The translations under genes and the position numbers were made by a program. Shown one piece after another: positions 45,208 through 53,977 of a DNA stretch of 64,000 nucleotides (position 1 is the first letter of the stretch; each line of letters begins with the position of its first letter). The notes under the pieces are model-generated. The model was given only the letters and a program-made list of their open reading frames with translations. It was not told the origin of the DNA and did no database searches. This DNA comes from Desulfopila sp. IMCC35006. Lineage in GTDB: Bacteria; Desulfobacterota; Desulfobulbia; Desulfobulbales; Desulfocapsaceae. The stretch spans positions 1 to 64,000 of the forward strand of contig NZ_SWCM01000003.1 in NCBI RefSeq assembly GCF_005116645.1, written 5' to 3'.

Positions 45208-46530
45208 TTACATACCGACAACAGCAGGAAGCCACAGAACTATTTCGGGAAAAATCATTATGAGGACCAGACACAGCGCCTGGAGACCGATAAAAGGCCA
45301 AACAGATTTATATATATCTCCCATTGAAACTCCCGGGGGCACCACACCTTTCATATAGAACAGGACAAAACCAAAGGGCGGCGTGAGATACGCCATTTGC
45401 ATATTGACGATAAAAAGAATGCCGAACCAGAGAGGGTTAAATCCGAGCAGGGTTATCAACGGAACATACACAGGAACCGTGATCATAATGATGGGAAGAT
45501 CATCCATCACCATTCCCAGCAGAAAGAAGCTGATCTGCATGGCAATGAGCACGGACCAGCGGTTCATCCCGATGGAATCTATAAGATCTTTTAACAGCAG
45601 GGGGAGTCCCAGCGTATTGACTACAGCAGAAAAAGCAAGAGATCCGACGATAATCCACAGCACCATACTGGTCAGAAAAGTAGCATTTTCGGCGGCAGTG
45701 GAGACAAGCCCCATGCATTCCTTCAGAGATCTTTTTCGAAGCAGAACGATCGCCATTGCCACCACAGCTCCGACGGCAGCAGCCTCGGTCGGTGTGGCGA
45801 GTCCTGAAAAAATAGTCCCCATGATGGAAAAGATGAGCAGAAACGGCATAAAAAGGTTTTTAATTGATGCCCATTTTTGTACCCAGCTGGCCCTTTCCTC
45901 CACCGGAATTGGCGGGGCAAGTCGAGGATTTATCAGGCTTCTTATCAGAATATAGGCAATGAACAGAAACGCCAGTAAGAATCCCGGGATAATACCGGCT
46001 AAAAACATTTTCCCGATAGAAAGGTTGGAGAGAGATGCATAGACAATCATGGTCACACTGGGTGGAATTAAAAAGCCCAGGGCACCGCCTCCGGAAATAC
46101 AGCCAATGGCAAGGGAGGTTTTGTAGCCTCTTTTCAACATGGCCGGCAGGGCAATGAGACCCATAGTAACCGTTGCAGCACCCACAATACCGACCATGGC
46201 CGCAAATATGACGCAGATCAAAACGGTTCCGATGGCAAGTCCACCGGGAACCGGCCCAAGCCACATGTAAATCATTTCAAAAATTTCATCGGCAATGCCT
46301 GATCTTTCCAACAGGCAACCGATAAAAATAAACAGGGGGATGGCCAAAAGAATGATACTGGTCATGCTTTGAAAGATGGACGGTGGCAGCATCTGCAAAA
46401 ATCTCGGTCCATTTATCAGGTACAGAGTAATGATTCCCACACTGCCCAGGGTAATGGCAACCGGTGTCCGCAGCACGAAAAGAACAACGACTGCCGCAAA
46501 CATGAGTAATACGATTATACCGGGATTCAT
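45208..46530 (-). CDS. dctM: TRAP transporter large permease DctM
   Basis: A 440-residue, very hydrophobic protein with about 12 membrane segments and the DctM pattern (VALRTPVAITLGSVG-like opening, LIPPSVTMIVYASLSNLSIGKMFLAGIIPG, LLGMVMDDLPIIMITVPVYVPLI, YLTPPFGFVLFYMKG). It carries the ion-coupled substrate path of a TRAP transporter with DctQ and DctP. Its ATG overlaps the dctQ stop. As the last genes of the glutarate operon, dctPQM most likely bring in glutarate or a related C5 dicarboxylate; other organic acids are possible. Confidence 0.92.
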   Translation of the reverse strand: MNPGIIVLLMFAAVVVLFVLRTPVAITLGSVGIITLYLINGPRFLQMLPPSIFQSMTSIILLAIPLFIFIGCLLERSGIADEIFEMIYMWLGPVPGGLAIGTVLICVIFAAMVGIVGAATVTMGLIALPAMLKRGYKTSLAIGCISGGGALGFLIPPSVTMIVYASLSNLSIGKMFLAGIIPGFLLAFLFIAYILIRSLINPRLAPPIPVEERASWVQKWASIKNLFMPFLLIFSIMGTIFSGLATPTEAAAVGAVVAMAIVLLRKRSLKECMGLVSTAAENATFLTSMVLWIIVGSLAFSAVVNTLGLPLLLKDLIDSIGMNRWSVLIAMQISFFLLGMVMDDLPIIMITVPVYVPLITLLGFNPLWFGILFIVNMQMAYLTPPFGFVLFYMKGVVPPGVSMGDIYKSVWPFIGLQALCLVLIMIFPEIVLWLPAVVGM

Positions 46531-47036
46531 TGCGCGCTCCCTTTTTTAAATTCCAGAACAGTTTTGCCAAAATCCGCGAAAATTTGAAGAATGAAAAACA
46601 CGCAGCCAATCGGGAGCATCGCTTTGACAGGCCACAATATCGGCCCAAAGAGAGTATGAGAATGCTGGCCGGTTGCAAAAGCATGCCAGGCAAATTTATA
46701 TCCTTGCCAGAAGAGAACAATGAACATAAGCATGGAGACGATGGAGACGATGATATCAGCTGTGTATTTTACTTTTCTCGGGAAATACTGGTAGATAATA
46801 TCCACGGCAACATGCCCTTTTTCCAGCAGGACCCAACCACCGGTAAGGGCAACATAGGCGGCAAACAGATATCCGCACAGTTCGTGTGCCCAGATGGTCG
46901 GTTTTTCAAAGAAATACCGCGCAATGACTTCATAGACCATCAGAACCATGAAGACAAAGAGCAGATTGCAGCATATTTTGCCGACCATCTTGTTTAATTT
47001 TTCTATAAAAAGAATTACTTTTTCGATGGATTGCAT
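46527..47036 (-). CDS. dctQ: TRAP transporter small permease DctQ
   Basis: A 169-residue membrane protein with four hydrophobic segments. It has the DctQ hallmarks MVYEVIARYFFEKPTIWAHELCGYLFAAYVALTGGWVLLEKGHVAVDI and a second half ending VFFILQIFADFGKT. It forms the membrane unit with DctM, whose start overlaps its stop by four bases. It begins 66 bp after dctP. AGGAT precedes the ATG. Confidence 0.92.
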   Translation of the reverse strand: MQSIEKVILFIEKLNKMVGKICCNLLFVFMVLMVYEVIARYFFEKPTIWAHELCGYLFAAYVALTGGWVLLEKGHVAVDIIYQYFPRKVKYTADIIVSIVSMLMFIVLFWQGYKFAWHAFATGQHSHTLFGPILWPVKAMLPIGCVFFILQIFADFGKTVLEFKKGSAQ

Positions 47037-47102
47037 ATTTAATCCTAGTAGTTACCCCCTTTGGACATCATTTGGCATGATATCCAAAGGAGATATGATG
47101 GG

Positions 47103-48161
47103 TTAATTCAGATTATATCCCAAACTTTTTAGATCCTTTTTAACAAGGGCAATATATTCGGCAGACAATTTGTCTTTCGTAAATTCTTCGTCCCACATCT
47201 TAATTGATGTCTTGGTCCATCGATCCATGACATCTTTGGGAAGCTCTATGAACTGGGTACCAGCGGCTGCCAATTTTGCCATAACCTCTTTATTTTCCTC
47301 GTCAAATGCCTTGACTACATTCGCCGAAGAATCCCGGAGGGCTTTTTTGAGGACGAGCTGCAGATCTTCTGGCAGTTCATTTACCCTGTCCAGGTTCGCA
47401 ATCACTTCACAGTTCTGGGCTCCCGAGATATACGGAACGGTCTGAAATTTTGCCACCTCATAGGTGGTGCCAAGATAGCTTTCGGCATGATTTCCGCTGA
47501 TCTCCGCATCAATTGTGCCACGGGAAAGGGCCACATATATTTCAGAGAATGGAATGAAGACTGTGGGAATATCCATTTTCTGCAATACCTTTGCAATGGA
47601 GCCCGACGCCCTTACTTTTAATTTTTTCAAGTCATCCCAAGTAGTAATTGGTTCTTTGGAGACAATGGTATACCCGTCCATGACAAGGGGCGCACCGAAA
47701 AACACATTTTGCGTGGCATAGGCACTTCTGAGGAAAGTCAAGACCTCATCTTTATAGATGAAATTCATAATTTCCTTCACTCCTCTCGGATCTCCCGGTA
47801 ATGCGAAAGCCGTGGCCGCTACCGGCAGGATACCACCGTGATATGTGCTGCAGGTGGTCCCCATATCAATGGACCCCATCCCAACGGATTCAAAAATTTC
47901 AGGTCCATTTATCAGGGCGCCGGAGGGAAGAATTTGAATAGTAATCCGACCGTTGCTTTGATTTTTGACATCGACTGCCAATTGATTCATGGCAGTCGTG
48001 ATGGGATGATTCAGAGAAAACATGTTTTGCATCGTAAACTTATAGGTCTTTTCCGCATGGGCTGTTGACACAAAAGACTTGCCAAAACCTGTTACCAGCA
48101 TCACTGACACTACAACTGCCATTACCAACTTTAATGAAAAGGTTTTCCTGGTTGTTAACAT
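47103..48161 (-). CDS. dctP: TRAP transporter substrate-binding protein DctP
   Basis: A 352-residue periplasmic binding protein. A signal peptide (about residues 1-36, ending STAHA) is followed by a DctP fold: SLNHPITTAMNQLAVDVKNQSNGRITIQI, the carboxylate-binding Arg region LKKLKVRASGSIAKVLQKMDIPTVFIPFSEIYVALSRGTIDAEISG. The start at 48161 has GGGAG seven bases upstream; the open frame extends ten codons further. It lies 195 bp after etfA in the same direction. Binding of a carboxylic acid is expected; glutarate is inferred from the operon. Confidence 0.92.
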   Translation of the reverse strand: MLTTRKTFSLKLVMAVVVSVMLVTGFGKSFVSTAHAEKTYKFTMQNMFSLNHPITTAMNQLAVDVKNQSNGRITIQILPSGALINGPEIFESVGMGSIDMGTTCSTYHGGILPVAATAFALPGDPRGVKEIMNFIYKDEVLTFLRSAYATQNVFFGAPLVMDGYTIVSKEPITTWDDLKKLKVRASGSIAKVLQKMDIPTVFIPFSEIYVALSRGTIDAEISGNHAESYLGTTYEVAKFQTVPYISGAQNCEVIANLDRVNELPEDLQLVLKKALRDSSANVVKAFDEENKEVMAKLAAAGTQFIELPKDVMDRWTKTSIKMWDEEFTKDKLSAEYIALVKKDLKSLGYNLN

Positions 48162-48356
48162 CTCGTTCTCCCTTGTTAAATGTGGTTTCATTTATGATGA
48201 TAAGCAGTTGCGTTCTGCGGCAGGTTTTACAACGAACCGCGAGCCTGTCTTATCTCTTTCAGCCTTCTTCCCATGAATTAAATTTCACCTTCTCTTGTGC
48301 AATTTTTTGTCGCCATTTTGTATTGCGCTGTACCCTGCAGAAAGAAAACATTTCCT

Positions 48357-49274
48357 TTACAAAGCCTTTATTTTCTCAGTCAATATAGGGACAAACTGTT
48401 TCAGATCAGCGACGACAAGAACATCGGCGACCTCACCTATGGGGGCATCCTTATCGGTATTGATCGCGACCACAAATTCGGATTTCTTCATCCCGGCAAG
48501 ATGCTGGATCGCCCCAGATATGCCGCAGGCAACATAAAGTTTTGGCGACACTGTCTGTCCTGTGGTCCCGACCTGGCGATTATGCTCGGCCCATTCTGCG
48601 TCGACCACCGGACGGCTGGCCCCGTATTCACCTTTCAAAGCCTTGGCCAGGCTGGCAATTATCGCGATATTCTCCGGCTTACCAATACCCCGGCCAGCAC
48701 TGACGATGACTGATGCCTTGGTCAAGTCCACACCGCCCATCTCGGCCTGTTCATAGCCGCAGAACTCAACCTTGCCGGTAGCCGTCGTGCTGATCTTCTC
48801 GATAACAGGTACCCCCGTGGATTCCTCGGAGAGCCCGAAGGCCCCAGCCTGCAGAGTCAGGATGGCGACGGGTGTCTTTGATGCAACCTTCCTGCGTAAT
48901 TTCGAGTTGCAGACCGGTGCGACAGGCACACCGTCCACCACATCCACCACCTCGGAGACCTGGGAGGCCTTCAAGGCGAAAGCCAGACGCGGCGCCAGGT
49001 CCCAGCCGTAGGATGAATGGCTGAAAACAACCATGTCCGGCTTGACCTTGGCAATCGTGTCCAGCAGCAGCTGTTTGTGCACGTCCGGGTTATATTCCCC
49101 ACAGTTTTTCACATCAGCAAGATACAGCGGCCCCTGGAACTTTGGCAGGTCCGTCTCACTGCCGACCAGGAACATTGCGGCGTCGGAGCCGACTTTCTGG
49201 GCAAATGCCATAAGATCATTTACGCTGCCCTGCAGTTTACCTTCTCTATATTCTGCAACAAGTAGTGTCTTCAT
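48357..49274 (-). CDS. etfA: Electron transfer flavoprotein alpha subunit
   Basis: A 305-residue EtfA. The N-terminal domain is KTLLVAEYREGKLQGSVNDLMAFAQKV, and the C-terminal FAD-binding block is SAGRGIGKPENIAIIASLAKAL, RPVVDAEWAEHNRQVGTTGQTVSPKLYVACGISGAIQHLAGM, INTDKDAPIGEVADVLVVADL. It holds the FAD that receives electrons from the acyl-CoA dehydrogenase encoded upstream in the same operon. It follows etfB by ten bases. It has the length of ordinary Etf; no bifurcating EtfAB extension or bcd-type partner is apparent. Confidence 0.95.
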   Translation of the reverse strand: MKTLLVAEYREGKLQGSVNDLMAFAQKVGSDAAMFLVGSETDLPKFQGPLYLADVKNCGEYNPDVHKQLLLDTIAKVKPDMVVFSHSSYGWDLAPRLAFALKASQVSEVVDVVDGVPVAPVCNSKLRRKVASKTPVAILTLQAGAFGLSEESTGVPVIEKISTTATGKVEFCGYEQAEMGGVDLTKASVIVSAGRGIGKPENIAIIASLAKALKGEYGASRPVVDAEWAEHNRQVGTTGQTVSPKLYVACGISGAIQHLAGMKKSEFVVAINTDKDAPIGEVADVLVVADLKQFVPILTEKIKAL

Positions 49275-49284
49275 TGAATGCCCC

Positions 49285-50055
49285 TTAAGCCAGAACGGCG
49301 GTTTTTTCTTTCAGAATGTTAATCAATTTGTCGGCCACATCTCCTGCTTCCCCCTCCAGGACGAGACCGCCGCCCTTCTTCTCCGGGAAAAACAACGATG
49401 TCGTTTCCTGATGGGCAGAAACATTCAACAGCTCAGCGACCGGAATGGAGAGGAGCTCTTTCTTTTTTGCCTTCATAATATTAGGCAGGGTCGGATAACG
49501 GGGGGTATTCAGCCCAAGTTGACAGGTCACAAGTGCCGGGACCGGCGCTTTGATAACAGCCTTCAGCCCACCTTCCAGTTCTCGTTTTACGGTAATTGTA
49601 TTATTGTCAAAGACAAAACTGACAATGGTGGTGACGCTGGGAATTCCAAGCATCTCGGCGATAATCACGCCTACCTGCCCGCTTCCCCGGTCCTGGGACT
49701 GCATGCCGGTGAAGATCAGGTCAAAAGATTTGGTTTTGGCAAACTCGGCGATAACAGCGGCAATAGAAAAAGAATCCTTCTTGAAAAACTCGTCATCGGC
49801 CACATGGACACCACGGTCGCAGCCCATGGCCAGTGCCTTCTTCATCGTCTCCTTCACCCGCTCAGGACCAATGCAGAGCACAGTCAGGTCGCCGCCGGTT
49901 TTCTCCTTCAACTGAACTGCCTGCTCGACGGCATATTCATCATATTCGTTCATCCGCCAGGCCAGATCACCACTGTCATACCAGCTGCCTGCCCCGTTGA
50001 TCTTGAATTTCGATTCCATGTCCGGAACTTGTTTAATACAAACCAGTATATTCAT
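49285..50055 (-). CDS. etfB: Electron transfer flavoprotein beta subunit
   Basis: A 256-residue EtfB. It opens MNILVCIKQVPDMESKFKI, has MNEYDEYAVEQAVQLKEK and DLIFTGMQSQDRGSGQVGVIIAEMLGIPSVT (AMP/FAD-binding region), and KAPVPALVTCQLGLNTPRYPTLPNIMKAKKKEL near the C-terminus. The recognition-loop region follows the usual pattern. AAGGAAG precedes the ATG. It pairs with EtfA and carries glutaryl-CoA electrons toward a membrane quinone oxidoreductase not present in the window. Confidence 0.95.
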   Translation of the reverse strand: MNILVCIKQVPDMESKFKINGAGSWYDSGDLAWRMNEYDEYAVEQAVQLKEKTGGDLTVLCIGPERVKETMKKALAMGCDRGVHVADDEFFKKDSFSIAAVIAEFAKTKSFDLIFTGMQSQDRGSGQVGVIIAEMLGIPSVTTIVSFVFDNNTITVKRELEGGLKAVIKAPVPALVTCQLGLNTPRYPTLPNIMKAKKKELLSIPVAELLNVSAHQETTSLFFPEKKGGGLVLEGEAGDVADKLINILKEKTAVLA

Positions 50056-50158
50056 TGTCTTCCTTCGGTATTATTTGTTTATAATTGCCTGTTTATCCAT
50101 GTGCTTCAAGTCAGCCAGGAACAGATTAGCGTCGCTCGCCACCATTCTTTTTTCCTGC

Positions 50159-50605
50159 TTATTTCTCAGGGATCTGGACCATCACCGCGGACCCTTCAGC
50201 ACACAGCTTACCGCCAGCTGACAGTGTCAGGTCGACAAGCACCTTGCGGCCCTTGATCTCGGTGACCTTCCCCCGGATTTCCAGTTCGGTGTTTATCGGC
50301 GTCGGCGCACGAAAATCGACCTTCAGCGAAGCGGTCACAAAGCGCCCCAGCGGTTTGTTCTCCGCTCGGGCCTTGGCAGCCGAGGCAGTCGCTGCCCCAT
50401 GGCAGTCAAGCAGGGAAGCAATCATCCCACCGTAGAGAAAGCCCGGGAACCCACCGGAATATTTAGAATCCGGAGTAAAATGACAGACGGTATCATCGCC
50501 ATCCCAGTAACTCTTTATCTGCAAACCACCCTCGTTGAGTCTGCCGCAACCATAACAATTGGCAAATTCATCAGGATATTGATCTTGAAAAGCAATTTCT
50601 GTCAT
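50159..50605 (-). CDS. PaaI-type hotdog-fold acyl-CoA thioesterase
   Basis: A 148-residue single hotdog-domain protein: CYGCGRLNEGGLQIKSYWDGDDTVCHF, then the GGFPGFLYGGMIASLLDCHGAATA helix with its acidic residue, and ASLKVDFRAPTPINTELEIRGKV. The family hydrolyses CoA thioesters that accumulate as dead ends. Inside the glutarate operon, between gcdA and etfB, it probably clears misformed CoA esters and recovers CoA. Its true substrate is unknown. Confidence 0.88.
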   Translation of the reverse strand: MTEIAFQDQYPDEFANCYGCGRLNEGGLQIKSYWDGDDTVCHFTPDSKYSGGFPGFLYGGMIASLLDCHGAATASAAKARAENKPLGRFVTASLKVDFRAPTPINTELEIRGKVTEIKGRKVLVDLTLSAGGKLCAEGSAVMVQIPEK

Positions 50606-50771
50606 CTCGCTGTCCTCTCCGATAGTTGTTTATCTGCCCTCAACCATGGCCTCAAGACACGCAGGCAAACCCTGCAATGATATTTTTTTCGTGCCCTCGA
50701 CTGCCATCATGATTTAAAAATCTCGTGTTACCTCAGGTCGGCAACATCCACTGTCCCCTGGCTCGAACACT

Positions 50772-52529
50772 CTAACCCTTGATAATTCGCGGGAGGAGCA
50801 TCTGATGAACGGGGGTGATGGATCGCGGGTTCTGATAGTTCGCCCCGACAAAGGCCTGGATGTACCTGCGCAGGGCCGGCAGCTCGACGATTTCATCGAC
50901 GAGTCCTTTCATCGCACAATACGCCGGCCGGGATTTATCCTGGTAATCCTTGATCATCTGGTTCATCTTGTCGAGCACCGGGCCAAGATCATTACCGGCG
51001 GCTTCCTCCTTGACCAGTCGCCGTGCATAGGACGCAGCAGCAGCGGTCTCGCCGTGCATGACATAGATCTCAGTCATCGGCGTACCAAGGGTGAAGGCAT
51101 TGTTGTTGTTGGCCTGGGGCCCGCACATGATATAATGAGCGGCGGCAGAACCTTTGCGCAGGACAATGCACATCATGGACAGCTCCGTCTGCTCAATCGA
51201 ATAGACCAGCGACTGGCCGAGCGCGAGCAGTTCGGCCTCTTCGGCCAAATCACCAACATCGATCCCGGTGGTATCCTGGAGCCAGATGATGGGCAGGTTG
51301 TCGCGTCCGCAGAGGGTGACGAATTCGGCCTGCTTGATCAGCCCCTCTCGGTAATGTTTACCGCCTACGGCGAAGTAGCTGTCGCCCGCATATTTCGGAT
51401 AGTCGGGGAAAAAGCCCTGATTGTTGCCAATGAAGGCAACCGGGAATCCGTCGACCTTCGCTATCCCGGCAAAGACCTCAGGGCCGTAATCGGAGCGATA
51501 CTCCATAAACTCACTGTTATCAGTGAGGCGAGCCAGGATCTGGGCCGCACTGTATTGGCGCTTCTGATTGACCGGCAGAAGATAGTTCAGGTCTTCCGCG
51601 GGAAACTTCGGTGCCGCCGGCGCCGCTACCTGGAACATGGCAGGGTCGTAGGCGGGCATCATCCGCATGTAGTCCTTGATGCCATCCAGCACCCCCTGCT
51701 CAGATTCATGGACTTCCCGGAAGTAGGCGGTCTTGTCGAAATGGGTCTCGACCCGGCCGGGACTTTTGGATTTGAAATTCTTCGTCGCCTCGATCAGGGC
51801 TTTTGCGGCTTCGACATCGAAATGTCCTTTCGGGTTCATGCCGCCGACAATCCCCGCCCCGCCCACCGCGATATTGGCACCTTCGTGGGCCAGCAGTATG
51901 GTTGGGCTGATGCCCTGGTACCCGCCACCGGCCGGATTCGTGCCGTAGATGGCATTGAGAATCGGCACCCCAAGGTGATTGAGATCGGCGTGGCGGAAAA
52001 ACGGCGTTCCGCTGGAACGTCGACCGGCATAGACCGTTTCCTGTTCCATCAACTTCACCCCGCTGCAGTTGGTCAACCAGACCAGGGGGACGTTGAGCCG
52101 TTTGGCCATATCCGTCACCATGAGTATATTCTCGGCCTGGCCGGATATCCAGGCACCGGCCATGACCTTGTTGTCAAAGCCGATGATCACCGCCCATTTA
52201 CCGGATATCTTGCCGATGCCGTTGACAACCCCGGTGCATCCTTCCTCATTGTCCTGCGGATTGTAGAGGGTATGCAGAGCAGACCAGGTACCCGGATCAA
52301 CCAGATACTCCAGGCGGTCATAGACGGTCATCCCGCCGCGGTCATGGATTTTCCGGGCGGGGATACCGGCGTTCCTGACCCGCTCCACTTCCTGGGCAAT
52401 GATTTGTTCCTGCTCCCGGACCAGCTCTACGTTCTCCTTTCCGCGTTCTATATCCGCATCAGTGAGCGCAGCACCAATATCAGCCATTTTCGCAAAATAT
52501 GGTCGTAATGGTGTTTGTTTGCGTGACAT
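50772..52529 (-). CDS. gcdA: Glutaconyl-CoA decarboxylase alpha subunit (carboxyltransferase)
   Basis: A 585-residue carboxyltransferase, essentially the length of the Acidaminococcus GcdA (587). It shares blocks such as LVDPGTWSALHTLYNPQ, DNKVMAGAWISGQAENIL, LNCSGVKL, GGGTPFFR-like SSGTPFFRHADLNHLG, YGTNPAGGGYQGISPT, AVGGAGIVGGMNPKGH and WLQDTTGIDVGDLAE. It moves the carboxyl of glutaconyl-CoA to biotin, forming crotonyl-CoA. The biotin carrier and membrane subunits (GcdBCD) that make the complex a sodium pump are not in this operon or window. AAGGAG precedes the ATG. Confidence 0.9.
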   Translation of the reverse strand: MSRKQTPLRPYFAKMADIGAALTDADIERGKENVELVREQEQIIAQEVERVRNAGIPARKIHDRGGMTVYDRLEYLVDPGTWSALHTLYNPQDNEEGCTGVVNGIGKISGKWAVIIGFDNKVMAGAWISGQAENILMVTDMAKRLNVPLVWLTNCSGVKLMEQETVYAGRRSSGTPFFRHADLNHLGVPILNAIYGTNPAGGGYQGISPTILLAHEGANIAVGGAGIVGGMNPKGHFDVEAAKALIEATKNFKSKSPGRVETHFDKTAYFREVHESEQGVLDGIKDYMRMMPAYDPAMFQVAAPAAPKFPAEDLNYLLPVNQKRQYSAAQILARLTDNSEFMEYRSDYGPEVFAGIAKVDGFPVAFIGNNQGFFPDYPKYAGDSYFAVGGKHYREGLIKQAEFVTLCGRDNLPIIWLQDTTGIDVGDLAEEAELLALGQSLVYSIEQTELSMMCIVLRKGSAAAHYIMCGPQANNNNAFTLGTPMTEIYVMHGETAAAASYARRLVKEEAAGNDLGPVLDKMNQMIKDYQDKSRPAYCAMKGLVDEIVELPALRRYIQAFVGANYQNPRSITPVHQMLLPRIIKG

Positions 52530-52599
52530 AACTGTCTCCTTTCTCCCTGCTAATTAACAACTCTATGCCTGGTGGTCGATCGTGGCGCCCCTGGCCTGC

Positions 52600-53757
52600 T
52601 CAGCGGTTTTCGACATCGCCCAGCGCGATTCCGGCGATAATGGTTTTCTGAATATTGCTGGTTCCCTCGACCACACGAAGAGACTGGGCATCGCGCAGAA
52701 AACGTTCAGCCGGGAACTCGGTCGAAAAGCCGTAGCTGCCGAAAATTTTCATTGTTTCGCTGGCGGCGTGGACGGCGGCCTCAGAGGCGAACAGCTTGGC
52801 AATCGAGGTCTGGTGCTGATTGGGCAGCCCCTGATCCTTCAACCAGGCGGCTTGATAGACCAGCAGTTTGGCCGCTTCATGCTCGGCAACCATATCGGCG
52901 ATCTGCGCCTGGACCATCTGGTAGGAGCCGATTTTTTTCCCGAACTGGGTACGCTCGTTGGCATAATTAATGGCAGCTTCGATGGCGCCGCCGCCGATAC
53001 CGAGGGCGCCGGCAGCACAGCTGACCCTGGTGTTGTTGAGCTGCCACATGCAGATCTTGAACCCCTGACCAACCTCGCCCAGCACCGAATCCTTCGGAAT
53101 CCTCGCCTGGGTGAAGGCAATCTCACCGGTCGGCGAGCAGTGCAATCCCAGCTTGGTCTCGATCGGGGCGGTGACAATCCCCTCATTATCCTTCAAATTG
53201 ACGATAAAGCAGGTCATGCCCTTGTATTTCTTGCTCCTGTCGGTAAAGGCGTACACCAGACCCCAATCGCCGACATGGGCGTTGGAGATCCACATTTTCT
53301 GCCCGTTCAATTCCCAATGGTCGCCGCGGTCCGTCGCCGTCGTGCCCATGCCGGCCACATCCGAGCCGGAGTTTGGTTCGGTAATGGCAAAAAAACCGAA
53401 GGAATCGGCCTTGACCCAGGCCGGGATAAAACGCTCTTTCTGTTCCCTGGTGCCGAATCTGTTCACGGTCACCGAGGGACCGATGTTCTGCATGTTGAGC
53501 GGCACCCGCCAGGAACCGCTTACCTTCGCCAGCTGCTCAGCCAGGAGAACCGACTCAAAAAATCCGCAGCCATTGCCGCCGTATTCTTCCGGGATGGCGC
53601 AACCGAAGAAACCAAGATCCCCCATCTTCCTGACGAGCTCCGGCCGAAATCTGTGCTCTCGCTCATCTTCTTTAAGGGTGGGCAGGATTTCTTTCTGGGC
53701 AAAATCTCTGGCCATATCCTGCATCATCTTCTGTTCGTCAGTTAACTTGAATTGCAT
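52600..53757 (-). CDS. Glutaryl-CoA dehydrogenase, probably non-decarboxylating
   Basis: A 385-residue FAD acyl-CoA dehydrogenase. The catalytic Glu is E364 in RVVEGTSNIQ. The glutaryl-specific Arg aligns with R84 in SGSWRVPLNMQ, where human GCDH has SGYRSAMSVQ, and TEPNSGSD matches GCDH. In decarboxylating enzymes a Tyr precedes the catalytic Glu and a Glu stands seven residues before the Arg. Here these are V363 and A77, which as I recall is the pattern of the non-decarboxylating Desulfococcus-type enzyme. It would then yield glutaconyl-CoA, the substrate of the GcdA encoded next to it. AGGAG precedes the ATG. Confidence 0.85.
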   Translation of the reverse strand: MQFKLTDEQKMMQDMARDFAQKEILPTLKEDEREHRFRPELVRKMGDLGFFGCAIPEEYGGNGCGFFESVLLAEQLAKVSGSWRVPLNMQNIGPSVTVNRFGTREQKERFIPAWVKADSFGFFAITEPNSGSDVAGMGTTATDRGDHWELNGQKMWISNAHVGDWGLVYAFTDRSKKYKGMTCFIVNLKDNEGIVTAPIETKLGLHCSPTGEIAFTQARIPKDSVLGEVGQGFKICMWQLNNTRVSCAAGALGIGGGAIEAAINYANERTQFGKKIGSYQMVQAQIADMVAEHEAAKLLVYQAAWLKDQGLPNQHQTSIAKLFASEAAVHAASETMKIFGSYGFSTEFPAERFLRDAQSLRVVEGTSNIQKTIIAGIALGDVENR

Positions 53758-53785
53758 TGCTATCTCCTCGTTCTATTGATTTCTT

Positions 53786-53953
53786 TGATTACGACCAATC
53801 TTCAGCTACATGGGGATATGAGGTGCCCTTTGCACGGGTGTTCCGCAGCCTGGATGGCTGCGGTCAAGCCCCAAGGGATGGGTTTATGGCGTCCCGTGCA
53901 AAGGGCACCTCATATCCCTCCGGACCTTCTAAGCTGAACTTTAGTGGTAATCA
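53786..53953. repeat. 168-bp palindromic element family B, copy 2, arms inverted relative to core
   Basis: It is the same length as copy 1 and has the same 92-bp core (53820-53911, about five differences), in the same orientation on the plus strand. The outer arms are swapped: the 34-bp arm is on the left and the 42-bp arm on the right, each matching the reverse complement of the opposite arm of copy 1. It sits in the 220-bp gap between gctB and the glutaryl-CoA dehydrogenase gene. Confidence 0.88.
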
Positions 53954-53977
53954 CATTGATTTATCCAACGCGCAAAA

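Noticed and set aside
48290-48345. Sigma-54-like match (TGGCGAC...TTGC) upstream of dctP
   Set aside because: Spacing between GG and GC is 12, not 10, and dctP fits as part of the long glutarate operon.
50805-52508. 567-codon plus-strand open frame
   Set aside because: Antisense shadow of gcdA, which is full length and highly similar to its family.
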